DNA from: Endothia cerciana
Taxonomy: Eukaryota > Ascomycota > Sordariomycetes > Diaporthales > Cryphonectriaceae
Assembly: GCA_026119935.1 (NCBI GenBank)
Contig: JALRMH010000055.1
Location: forward strand, 41,001 to 105,000
Direction: 5' to 3'
DNA: 64,000 bases
The position numbers were made by a program, and so were the translations under genes. The notes under the pieces were generated by a model. The model saw only the letters and a list, made by a program, of their open reading frames with translations. It was not told the DNA's origin and did not search any database. Positions 35,150 to 47,080 of this stretch are shown here, one piece after another. Position 1 is the stretch's first letter. The number at the start of each line of letters is the position of its first letter.

Positions 35150-35545
35150 ACCACGCCACGTCGTACTGTTAGTCCCTACAGGAAGGAGACTGTGGTACTA
35201 TGGTAGCTTTTGCCCGAGGACCTCCCCAGGGAGCATCTGTCAAGGTCGGAATCAGCTTTGGGGGGGGGGGGTGGAGGGTGGAGACCCCGCCCTTCTCACC
35301 TCGTCCCTAAACTTACTGTATGGTTGGTGGAGCGGCCACTACCGACCTGACTACTATGGTCCCATGGTACCATAGTACTTAGTACTGGAGTACAGACAGT
35401 ACTGCACTATAGTAGCTCGCCAGCCAGCGCACTGACTGGATGGGGCGGTGAAAACCCCTGCTAAACCTCTGCCCTTGCCACCCCTGCCTGCGGCCGCTGT
35501 CGTATCCCTGCGAGAAGAAAGAAGGAAAGGAAGAAGAAGTAAAGG

Positions 35546-35577
<32 letters not shown>
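35546..35577. repeat. Poly(A) tract of about 32
   Basis: The longest A run in the window, directly upstream of the CT-rich block beginning at about 35.6 kb. Confidence 0.9.
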
Positions 35578-35579
<2 letters not shown>

Positions 35580-38500
35580 CGCGCGCCCGCTCCAAGTAAC
35601 AAGGCGCCCCCCCCCCCTGGTCCCAGCTCAGGTGGGCCCCCCAGTCCCCCAATCCCAGTCCCGTCTTCCCCCGGTTCCTCCCAGGTTCTTCAGCCTGCAT
35701 CTGCAGAATTTCATCAACTGGCATCTAATTTCTACCACCACCTTTTTTCTTCTCTTGTCATTGTCAACCACAATCCTTTCGACCTCGTTCTCGTCTACGA
35801 CTCCTGACCGCCACCGCCATCGAGGGTCGACGACAGACACCATCACAGGAGACTGGGCAGAGGTTGTTGACAGAAGTCGTCCGCGCAAGGTTAGTCAGGC
35901 ACCGTTCACCACCACTACCCAGCAGTCCCTGTCCTGTCCTGTGCCCTGTCCTGCCCCAGCTCCAGTACCTTGTCCCCTGTCTGCCCCTTCCCGAGGCCCT
36001 GGGCCCCGTCGCGGTCGCGTCTCGACACTGGCCTCACAACGGTCGCGATGGCCTCACCAGCGCCATCAGACGGCGCGGCACGGCACGACAGACCTTGATG
36101 AGGTTGGGGGGGTGGGGGGCGCCCTTGCACGAGCCAGGCGAGGCAGGAGGCAGACCTTGCCAACACCGTCTACCTCTCAGCTCTGCGGTGCGCCGTCCCG
36201 ATCCCACCAGCCAGCCCTGTTATTGCCCTCGTCCCATGATCGCGTCGGGCTTTGCTTTGTCGCTGCGGCCGACATTTTCTCCTGACCTGCCCCAACGTCT
36301 CGTGCCTTGTCCTGTTCATCGGGGTGTCTGGTGGTCCCGACGCTGGATGTGGTGAATCCCTAGCCTGGACTGGACTGACTCTTTGCGTGCGCGCTCAAAC
36401 GTCTCCAGGATCAATCCAGTTCGATCGTCGTAACGGTCCAGGACCACCGTTACCCCTGTCACCAAGGGTTGACCAGGTCATTACACTATCGACCTTCGAG
36501 TCTCGTCGACATCGACACACTTCTTCTACCCTCCACACAATCCGATATCCACCTCGCATTTCGACCAAACAAACTCCGAGCCGGGAGGTCCTGCCAGGTG
36601 CGACATCGATACAGCCGCTGTCTCCCTGTGCCACCACGCATACCCCAGGTTGCCGATCAGGCCGACTACTGCGGCTGCTCTCGATAGCCAGCCTTGAATC
36701 CTCGACCTGTCTCCCGATAGCGCACGGTCAATTCGATTTGTCGCCCGCCATCTTCACGGGGGGGAGAACAACAAGAACAACAAGAAGAAAACAGAGTCTC
36801 CAGTGGAGACTTGGCGTCGTGCACAACAGGCGTCGCCCACGCCACCTCACAGAGCTCGAGCGCCCGAGTTGTGCCTGGTCACACTTGGAGGCCCGTATAT
36901 CTATCTCCCTTCGCGGCCGCTTAGCAGGACTGTCCTGCTGCCTCACTCAACAGCCAACCACCCACTCGACTCAACTTCCGGAATCCCGCCCGTTTTTTTT
37001 TTCTCTTTCTCCCCGTGTCTGTATTCCATACAGCATCCTTCTCGAACCAATCCCATCCTGGACCTGGCGACAGCGCGTTTCTCGCCGGCCAGCCAGCTGT
37101 TCGACTGACATACGAGTAAGAGCCCTGCCACTCGCCCGCGCAGACCAACAAACGGACGAACGTGTCCCCCCACTTCGTGTTCTTGACATCTTGTCAGAGA
37201 AAGGTACGGCTCCTTTCCTCTTGGGTCTTCTTCCGCTGCTGCTGCAGTACCGTCTTGACGCCCTGCCGCCTTCAACAATCTTCCCTCGGCAGGTTCACAT
37301 GTACTCTGGTACCTTGTACGCGACACCCTCCCCCCAAACCCCTGTCGGCATGTTCTAGCCGGGTCACCTGTCAACTCACCTTTTTTCTCCTTCAACACCC
37401 CCCCCCCCGTGGATCTCCAATCTCCGCAATATCCATCATCCTTTTGCCTAGCTTGTGGCCGGGGTCGCATGCGAGCGCCGCCACCAAAAGAGCAGAACAA
37501 GCTTCCCATACGCACACCGGTCACCCTAGTCCCTCCTTAATAAGACGCCCTCTAGGCGGGCGCCGTGGCGGCCCACTTGGCAAGCCACCTGGAAGGTCGT
37601 TGGCTAAGGTCTCGTTATTCCCAATCATTGCGCCGAGTGCCCGGCCTGTGAGTACTGTACGTGGTACTTTAGGCCTTTTCCAAGGTGGCCAACCTCAATC
37701 CTTCATCGACCCCCACCCTCCCCAGAGAGAATGCCTCCCAGATTTCTACAAGAGCGCCCCTGTACCCACCACCTCAGATGTCGTCTCCATCCCCCCCCCC
37801 CGTCTGGCCGGACGTCTTGTTTTTTTTTTGTTTTTTTATTTTATTAACGTGTCTCTCGACTGCCCCGAACTTGCGTCATCCTTAGTCTGTCCACCTGCCT
37901 ACCCAGCTTACCCCATACTGGCACTGCACATGCCAGCCAGTTCTCTAGTAGTATAAGGGTCTGCCCTGCCCCCCTGCCCATGTCCTGCTGGCCCCAAGCA
38001 TGCAACCCATGTCTTTGCAGTCCCTGCCCGCCAAAGCGACATTTCCCCTTACATGCTGTACCGGCTACGTCAGGGCCTTCTTTTCCTCGACTGGAGCATC
38101 AGTTGCTGACGGCGTTCAGTAGATAACGGCCAACCCTATCCCGAGCGGCCTCAGAGTTTTTTTTACCACACGCAGAGCAGATCGCAGCGGCGCACATTCC
38201 GAGACCGCCTCGACCTGTATATCTGTGCCCCTGGGCGGCTCGTCCCGTGACCACCAGCCTGCGTTGTCCACCTCGCTAGGGTATCACCCTGTCTGTCGTC
38301 GAGAAATCTCCAGGCCTGCCTACTATCACGTGGCGTGCCGGGCTGGACGTTCACCAGCTATCCCGACTGCCCGGTTCAGCGCACGACTCCGCTCGCGACC
38401 ATCCACGTCGTGCCGGGAATCCCTGCAACGCACCTGTTGTCGTCCATTGAAATAGTATCTACAGGTATGTACGATGACAAAGTCGTCGCCAGAATCTCAG

Positions 38501-40790
38501 TCTCTGTGCGGCCGGTCGATGTACACGGTGTTCAGGCCATCCCACAGTCCCCACGGCGTGGCAGGGTGCGATTCTCAACGTCAACATCTCGTGTGCGCCG
38601 TTGGGATCATAAAGACGCCCCAGCCTCGCCCTGCGGCCTTGCGCAGCCTCTTGCCCCCCCCCCCCCCCTTTTGGTGCGCGCTGCCACATGGAAAATCATG
38701 ATTCGCTGACTCGACGCCTCTTAGGTTCATGCTCCTCGGCCTCGCGCCCTAAAGCTGCCAATACAAACGTCCGTAAGTGAAGCCCTCCCCTCCACGGCCC
38801 CGCGTTTTGCTCCTGTCCCTTGCTCGGAACCACATGACGGACCCTTCCCCCCCCCCCCCCCCAAAGGCGTGTGCTCAGGTCGTCGCCATATCAGGCGTAG
38901 CTGGCTCGCGCTAGATGGCCGCGATTGCTAAATGCCACGTCCCCGAATGCACCAACTTTCGGTGCGGTTAAAATCCAGCTGGGGTTGGGGCAGCGTTTGG
39001 GGCAGGTTGGTCAGATGAGCTACAGCTCGTCGGGAGCGGAGTCGTTGGCCAATGACGGCCTGGGCCCTTGGTCTCCGCTTCCGTCCTAGTGCCAGAGCAT
39101 GATTCAAAGTCCCTCCGTACGTCTGTGAGGCTAGCAGCTTGAGAACTGACACCTCTCCCAATGGATAGACCGGCCGCCCAACCGTCATCGTTGATATACT
39201 CGTCTAGTTGGTTTCTATGGGATTCGCCATGGCTCAGCACCGGCAGACAGCCTTTAAGGAGGAGCACTCTCCAGCCGACTCGGTGAGCCTTTCTCTCCCC
39301 TTCTTAATCTTCTCGGAACTCTCCCATGATGGTCCCCATTCCTGTGTGCCGCCTTTGGACTCCTCAGGCAGCCAGTCCTGCCATCACCGCACCTCAGATG
39401 CTGTCAGAACAAGGGCACGTATGGCTAGGTTCATGTCGTGCCCTGCTGTGGCATCGTGGCCACCCACCATCGATGCCCGGCTTTGTCCCGTGGGAACCTG
39501 GATTGTTTCTAGAAGACGAGACTGCGGGTCGCAAACCTAACCGGGGCCGGATTGGGCTGCCTGTCCTGTGGGAGTCGCAGGGGAGATACCTGTTTCAGCC
39601 GGGGGGCTTGTTGGCTGCATCCGGCAAGGGCCTGCTAGTGCGACCCCAGGAAAACTCTGGCCGCGGCCGAAACCTGGATCCCCCCTGCTGGCACCGTGTT
39701 GTGGCTACTGTGTGTATGGCACGCAACGAGCCAAAGCTGGCGGGCGAGGTACGACAGCGCATGGCAGGGAAGGCTTCGACGCGTCATGCACTCGATGCGA
39801 TCATGTTCCGTGCCTGAACGTCCATCTTATTTCTGGATGTCTTCCCGTTCCCGCGCCATCACCGCTGGAATACGGCAACTGCACACTGCGTTCGTTTTCG
39901 GCAGCTGCCAGAGCCCAGATCCGGGCGGCAGGCCGGCACGAGACCTCGGCGGGAGATTTGGGCCAGTTCGATTTAGATTGGAACGTCCGGAACTTGCGGA
40001 TCCTGCATGGCGTGGCGCCGGGGGGGGGGGCCAAAGTCCCAACGGCTAATGAGGAGGGCCATCACCGCGCCTCGACTAGAGCGCCTGGGCAGATCGCACC
40101 GGCGCCTTTCGCGGGCCAGACAGCAACACCCGTTTTTCCGCGTCAAGTTGACCGCGACACTGGAGGGGAGGGGACCCTCTTTTCCGTCCACACCGCAGCA
40201 GTCTTGGGTGCCGCCACAGCTGTCATGTGACCGAGGCCAGTCAAGTGCTGTCTCGTCATGACAGACGGGGTGGGGCCTGGGCCGACGACGGGGTTCGAAG
40301 GAGGTCGATGCAAGGGGACGGGGGGGGGGGTTTGCTGGGTCGGGAAGTGTGTGCCGCCACGGTCCCCGGTTACAGCCTAGGAACATGCTCTCACACTTCC
40401 GCGGGCCCCCCCCGTCGCAGAGCCCGTTGTACTCGAGACAAGTGGGTCAAGGCACTGCATGCGACTTATCGCGGGCTGCAGTGCGTCCGCAGGGATGATG
40501 GTCAGATTGACCAGGACACCCTCGCCACACCGCTGTTCCTCCTCCTCCCTCCCTCACCAATGATCCTGCTCCAGCCCCGGGGTCCGCTGCAGATTCGGGA
40601 CTAGCCCTCCCAGCCTGACCACCTTCCCATCCGGCTGCCCTGTCCATTCGCTTCATTGCATCAGGCCCACATCGTGCCCTATCCACCTCAATTTCCCAAG
40701 CTTCATGCGCACGCCATCTCCACCCGCGAATCTGGACGACGGCTGCCCACAGTTCCGGTACTGTGCTGCCGCGTGCGCTCGAATGGTCCG

Positions 40791-40792
40791 CC

Positions 40793-40823
<31 letters not shown>

Positions 40824-40829
40824 TGTGTG
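40791..40829. repeat. (CG)n(TG)n compound repeat
   Basis: Alternating purine-pyrimidine tract about 1 kb upstream of the Medusa-like coding region. Confidence 0.9.
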
Positions 40830-41775
40830 CTGAGCAACTGCCTGGCATTATACCGCCTCGAAACAACCGATGCCTCATGGCCCTTATAGCTGATTTGCTA
40901 TAGGGGTGATCTTGATGTCGTCTTGCCCCAAGCCCAATCCGAGCCTGCTCCAGCTCAAATATCTTGACAAACCCTGCCCCCCCTCCCTCCAACCCCGAGG
41001 CTCCCCCTCGCAACATCCCTTTAGTTCCTCCACGCCTGTCACCTCCTCGACAACCCTGTCTTACCTCCCTAGGTCTTGGTCAGTAACTATCACCCCGTCT
41101 CTCTCTCTCTCTCTCTACCTTCCTGGCCTCGTCCCGTCGACGCCCCCCCCCCGACGGAGCCCATCACCCCCCCACCGCGGCCACGCAGATGGCTCTTGAG
41201 ATCACCAGTGTGTTCTCTGCTTTGCGATCACCCCTCGTCCTCTTCGCGCAGCAGCCCCCAGGGCGCGTCCACCCATCATCGTCACTTCGATTTCCTATCT
41301 TGGAAAATCGACGGCCTTTGAGTGGTTGGACACAGCATCCCCTGTCCTCGCTTGTGCAATCCCACAGGATGCCACGGCACAGGCCACAGGCACACACGCG
41401 CCTCGTCTCAATGCCGCACATACAGCGGCATGGGGTCTAGGTCGCCTCGATGTTGATCCATCATCCCCGTCACAATAGGCGCACTAATAAGCTCTCTCGA
41501 GTTCCGCGTCAAGTGCCCCTGTGCGATTACCCGTTTGTGGGGGGGGGGGCCCCGGGAGGGGAAAAATTACGTGCCTTGCCTGGTCGAGCGGCCTCGAACT
41601 CTATTATATATATTTTTTTTTCTTAAATTTTTTTTTTTTTACCCCTTCTTCCCCCCCCCCCCTCCTTTCCCGTTGTCTTTTGAAGATATTGTTCCTGGTT
41701 CAGAAGATTCCCAAGAATACCCACTGCGGATTGCCCACATCTCCCCTGCTGGCCCAGCTGACCGTTGTCCATCCC

Positions 41776-44768
41776 ATGCAGCATCATCCCCACCACCAGC
41801 AAGCTCCACCCTCACATCTTCAGCAACACCGACCATCAAGCATCGTCCAGCAACATCAGGCCGCGCCGCCGCCGCCCGGGTATCAACCAAGCAGTTATCC
41901 GCCGCCCCCAAACTCGGGCAGCAACGCACCAAGCACGCCCCAAGACGCGCTCCCCTACTACCAGGCAAACTCGTACAGTGCTGCCAGCGCGCCGAGCGGA
42001 TACACATCCGCCCCAGGTAAGTCGCGTCTCCACCCTGCAGACAGACCTGTCGCCTGTTGCGGACGCATCGAGGACTTTGCCGGCTGATGCTTCTGGTTCT
42101 AGATCAAACAGACATGATGGCCCAAACAGTGCCACGACAGTCATACCTGCAGTCTTATCACACCTCCAACTCGCCCGCGTCTGTGGCCTCACCGTCCGGC
42201 CATGACCAGAGGACGATGTATGGCCAGCACTCTCAGCAGCCGCTGCAACAGCAGATGCATCAGCCCTACTACCCGCAACCGCCTCAGCAGCAGCACTATG
42301 GATCCATACCTCAAGGATCCATGGGCCAACAGACCGCAGCCTCGCCCTATGCTCAGCACACTCCTCAACCTCAGCCCAGCATGATGATGTCGCATCAACC
42401 CCACCAGCAGCAGCAGATTGCCCAGCACCCCAGCCAACATGCCCAAGCCGCCATGGCCGCTAGCCCTCGCCACCCGCAGAAGATTGATACGCACCAGCAG
42501 GTCCCCCAACTCCAGAGGCCGTCGGCCTCGGGCCCGATTGGAGGGCCTTCACCAAGCGCGCAGAATGGGGGTCAGCTGTCGACGCCGACGGGCTCAACAT
42601 CGGGTGTGAACCCCAACGCTGCGCCCGGACCGATCCCCGCGACGACTCCGCTCGTCGTGAGGCAGGACGGGAATGGTGTGCAATGGATCGCGTTCGAATA
42701 CTCGCGGGACCGAGTTAAGATGGAGTACACGATCCGATGTGACGTGGAGTCCGTTGACACCGACCAGCTCAAGACTGAGTTCAAGACAGAGAACTGCGTG
42801 TACCCTCGCGCCTGCTGTCCCAAGGACCAGTATCGGGGCAATCGGCTGCAGTACGAGACCGAGTGCAACACTGTGGGCTGGGCGCTGGCGCAGCTGAACC
42901 CTCCTCTGCGCGGCAAGCGCGGTCTGATCCAGCGAGCAGTCGACAGCTGGCGGAACAGCAACCAAGACCCACGGCTGCGTAGCAGACGGGTTCGGCGCAT
43001 GGCGAAGATGACCCACCGCAAGAACCAGCCTGCCACGCCTGCCCACATGGGCGGTCCAGGCGGTCCTCAGGGCATGTCTGCAGGGCCCATGGGGGCGGCG
43101 CCCATGGGTAAGCCCGGGATGAATATGGGCGGTCACATGAGCCACGGCAACCCTGATGGCCACCACGGCGGAGATGAAGTCGGTATGTACCAGATGTGAT
43201 GTGTGCGCTGCGATTGCTTGTGATACCTTTCAGACACCGTTAAGTTCGTGGTCGCGCTTGGTCTTGTCCTTGTTTTTATGTGGATGTCGCACTTGGAATT
43301 TCGGAAGCTGTCTTTATTGTTTCTTCTTTTCTTACTCGCCTTTTCCCTTTGTCCTATACGGCGCTGCCGACCCATATACATACAAAGGCTTCAGAAGCTT
43401 GCCCGGCGACAGAGTACTCGGCATAACATTCAAAAAGGACACCTGTACATTACACTAGTTGGCTGCTGTGTCGTTGTTAGTCTGTTCTGCTGATTTTTTT
43501 TGGGCCGGGGGGGGGGGGGGCGCTCGTCACCGCCGACAAGAGAACTTGGCACCGTGCCGCACTGCAGTCATTTATACCTGCTTGTTTGTGCTGGGCTCAG
43601 CCATTGCCGCTCATCAGCTTTGCATCAAGACACACTCTTCAGCTCCTTTTGGTCTAGAGACTACAGTCAAGTCCCAAAGGCCTGCTTATGTCCCGAAACA
43701 TCATTTGCATGCTCCTCAGACCCTTACCCTCCCACGTCCTTGCGCAAGTTGCTGCAACACCCATGCCTCGCTTACCTGTCTCTGGATCCTATTTCCGTCC
43801 TCCCACCCACACACCCTTTCCTCAAAGCAGCAAGTGTATCCGCAGATCCTAGGATCCTCAAACACTGCGGCTGTACACTGACGATCCTCTGCCCTATAGG
43901 TGACGGTGATTATATGGATGAGCAACACCACCATCATCATCAGGCCCCAGCTGGCCAGGCTACTGGCGGCGCCGACGATGTCCGCCACGCCCAGGTCTTC
44001 AACAGCGGCTACGGCAGCTATGGCAGCAACGCGCCCGCCGGCAGCTCGTCGATGCCGTCGATGCAGGACACCCTGAGCAATGGTCACCCAGCCATCGCCG
44101 CCCGCCGGGGAGGATCACGAGCGCCCGGCGGCGACGAGCCTGACGACCTCTTTCCGGACATCCCAGAGGCCAAGAAGCGCAAGTTCATCCTTGTTGAGGA
44201 CAGCGACCGACAGAGTAGGCTCCGGGTCCGGGTCACCCTCGATGGTGTCGACACCCGCGAGATCCCTGACTCCTTCCGTAAGAGCTCGTCCGTCTACCCG
44301 CGGAGCTACTTTCCACGGGAGATGCAGAGCCCCCCGCCCAGCGCTACAGGCTCGAGGTTCTTTGAGGGAGACCTCACTGATGTCGAGGATGATGGCAATG
44401 CCGAGACAGATGGTCGGCGGGCTGGCAGGGGCGTCGCCGGCAGAGGCAAGACCATGGTCAAGGTGCCCTGCAGTGACGGCTCCGACATCGAGCTGGCCAT
44501 CCCCAAGATGCGCAAGGCTATACGGGGCAAGGAAGTCCGTCTCAACGATCTGGGGTACCGCATGGCGTGGCTCCAGAGCCGAGTCTTCGCGGGTCGCCCG
44601 GTCTTCCTCCAGCGCGCGCTGGACTGCTACCGTAACAAGACCAAGCAGGCCATCGAGTCCATCATGCAAGACGTCAAGACGGTCGCTCCGCACTACGAGA
44701 CGCGCGTTGGCAAGCGCAGGTGGGCAGAGAAGAGCCGCCGCGGCGACAAGAAGGACGAGGAGTCCTAG
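41776..44768 (+). CDS. Medusa-like (MedA/ACR1/REN1/acon-3 type) developmental regulator, DUF8032 family
   Basis: Three exons: 41776-42016, 42103-43182 and 43900-44768; introns 42017-42102 (gtaagt..tag) and 43183-43899 (717 nt; gtatgt, actgac branch, tag); 729 aa. Residues 1-250 are Gln/Pro/His-rich. Residues about 260-385 form the conserved block: VQWIAFEYSRDRVKMEYTI, then ENCVYPRACCPKDQYRGNRL, then RGLIQRAVDSWRNSNQDPRL and the basic RSRRVRRMAK. Residues about 530-720 hold a second, diverged domain (SSVYPRSYFPREM, FLQRALDCYRNKTKQA) ending in a basic tail. From memory the first block is that of fungal Medusa proteins, nuclear regulators of conidiation; this needs a search. The large upstream desert and long last intron fit a developmental gene. 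Reading through the last intron gives an alternative end after GMYQM. Confidence 0.75.
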
Positions 44769-45313
44769 GCGATCTCCAACCGACCTCATCCACATTGACC
44801 CGGGCCACAACATCGGCCTTGGCATCCTTCGGACCGGACTATGCCTGCAGTTCCCGAACACGACCCGCCGACGTCGGCGTCTTTGAGACATACTATGAGG
44901 CCTACCTTTGAACGAGAAAGGCGATTCTGCACAAGCCGAACATATCCCTCCGCCTTCTCTTTTCTGGGGCCCTCTTTCTTTGCAGGCCTGCCGCGTTGCA
45001 TTCACCGACATCATCGACACTAATTGTTGCGCGGTGCCGGACCCCGGTCTATACAGAGCATATTTCAAACTCTGCCCCCGGTGAACAACTTTTTTTTTTT
45101 TCTTTCGCTACTATCTCGCGAAGTCACTACGTACACGAACTTACGACCTAGACAATGACTTCAGAGATACCAAAAACCAGGACAATCAATCGGAAAATCA
45201 GGGCGATGAGAATGGCAAAGGTGGGGGGGGGGGGGGTTCTTTTCAAATTAACACGAAAGGGCCGGAGGGTTGGTCGTCCAGGCGGAATCCGCAAAAACAA
45301 ACAAACCAATAAC

Positions 45314-45345
<32 letters not shown>

Positions 45346-46304
45346 TCCCATTGATTTAGTTTTGCTTTCAAATCTTGTTTTCTTGTTACACTTCGAACGG
45401 GCGTGATGGTCGATTTCTTGTTGACGTCCGTTTGCGGGGGTAGGCCTGGTGGGTGCCGCTGTGTCTTGTCGGACGCGTGCGAGGATAGTTTTAGCCTGGT
45501 TCTCGGGCCGGATTCATCTGATATGCTGTATCTGCTGTGCAGGAAGCATCCTCTAATTTCCGCACTGTCGTCACTGGACTCGGCGAGGAGGTTGTTGTCC
45601 TTGATCAATTTATCTAGCTACATACTGCAACAGACTGGCTGTATTACTCTACGGGCCTCGCTAGCCCCTACCGAATGTCCACGATGCTCGTCTGGACGGG
45701 GTCAGATTCTAACGCGCAATGCCCATCAAGAGATGCTCCCCGTGGCATTTCATTTGGTCTCCAGGGTCTGCCCTGAGGTCTAGTATCCCGTGTCACCGAT
45801 ATGGCGGGTGACCCTGCGGGAGGAGGGAGAGAATCCCCCTATGTGCGGCCTGCAGAGACCGGCCCTATTCCATCAGCTTTGAAATCTCGGTGTGGAGGAG
45901 GACGGCGTGGAAGACGGCGTGGGCCGCCTCATGACCACCACCAACCAAAGGCGTCGATTCCAGGAACGGGCGATACGGTGTGCGCATAATCAATACGTGA
46001 GTATCGCTCATCAGCGGCCCCCGGCGGACATGAGGCAGATGATCATACGTGCTTGTATCTGCGGCTATGCCCCTGGATACTCTCAGGTCACGCACAGTAA
46101 GTAGTCTTCCTCAGCCCTTGGTCTCGACCTGCACTGTGGCGGGTGACAGGCCAGCCAGCCAGCTTAAAGTGACATGCGATTGTACTATGTACTATTTATG
46201 GTATACGTGTAAGCGTGTTGTGTCGCAGGGCAAGGCCAGGGCAGGGGTATGGCAAGGCGGGACTGCCACTGACTGTCACCGCGGTCCCGTGCCATACTTG
46301 ATGT

Positions 46305-46315
46305 ATGCATGCATG

Positions 46316-46350
<35 letters not shown>
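46305..46350. repeat. (GCAT)n(GT)n compound repeat
   Basis: Three GCAT units followed by about 16 GT units. Confidence 0.9.
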
Positions 46351-46354
<4 letters not shown>

Positions 46355-46559
46355 ACGTACGTGCAGTAGGAGGGCTGCGGTGGCAAAGGGGGGTCATCCC
46401 AGTTACGCGGGTCCGACCTCTTCTTCTTCTTCCTTCTTCTTCTTCTTCCTTCTTTCTTTATTTTTATTTTTTCTCTGCCCACCTCTTCAGCCCTGTGGCC
46501 TCCCTCACCAGGCCTGCCTCAGCCGGTCCCTGTACCTGCATACGATGGCAACCGTAGTA

Positions 46560-46624
46560 CGTACGTACATGCATACATACATGCATACATACATGCATAC
46601 ATACATACATACATACATACATGT
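46560..46624. repeat. (CATA/CATG)n tetranucleotide repeat
   Basis: About 16 tetranucleotides, partly arranged in a 12-bp higher-order pattern (catacatacatg). Confidence 0.9.
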
Positions 46625-47080
46625 GTAGCTGCGTGCAGCGAGGGGGTCCTGGGGATGGCTGATGGGCGGCAGATCCTTGCGCCCGTTGCACGCTACTATG
46701 GTACGCGGTCAGGGTGGCGGCGAGGGCCTTGTTGCTGGGTCGATTGTCGTTCGAACCGTCCAGTGTCCAGGGACCACCCATGACACAAGTATCGCCAGAA
46801 GAGCGATTGTTGGGTCTTGGCAACAGTGATTAAGCTGGGTATCAATCTAGATTTGTTGAAACCTCCTCATGCCAGCCAGCCTTGGTATCATTCCCCGTCC
46901 TCTCGAGCTGTGTGCGCCCTGCCTTGTAACCTAACCCTTCCCCCCCCCCCCCCCGGGGCACCAACCAGTCCAGACAGAAAAACAAATAATAAAAGGAAAA
47001 GACCCGAGAACTCTGTGGTGGATCTCTCCAGCTGGCGTGTACACACTGTGAAAGAAGGAAACTGTTGTCGGGGGGCCCCC

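Larger units (their letters stand above)
27447..41775. other. 14 kb gene desert upstream of the Medusa-like gene
   Basis: No frame here resembles a protein family, and open frames are short or arise from repeats. Dinucleotide (31.2, 32.6, 33.7, 40.8 kb) and other microsatellites, G/C homopolymers and GTACTATGG-type motifs are frequent up to 35.5 kb. Three CT-rich, leader-like blocks follow: about 35.65-36.7, 36.9-37.4 and 40.9-41.4 kb. The third is followed by an A/T-rich patch with tatatata at 41603-41612, about 170 bases before the next ATG. The desert may be the regulatory region and multi-part 5' leader of the gene at 41776. Confidence 0.55.
44769..47080. other. Gene-free stretch downstream of the Medusa-like gene
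   Basis: 2.3 kb. The first part is probably the 3' UTR. It contains a G14 run (45223-45236), an A27 run (45314-45340), a GCAT/GT repeat, a CATA repeat and a C15 run (46940-46954). A 76-codon minus-strand frame at 45865-46095 (VGGGHEAAHAVFHAVLLHTE) looks somewhat protein-like but has no supported gene structure. Confidence 0.55.

Noticed and set aside
36252..37358. 368-codon plus-strand frame
   Set aside because: Ser/Pro/Thr/Leu-rich reading of CT-rich DNA that looks like untranslated leader; no conserved segment recognised.
39326..40230. Two overlapping plus-strand frames (163 and 220 codons)
   Set aside because: No recognisable domain in either frame, and no start or splice signals that set one above the other.
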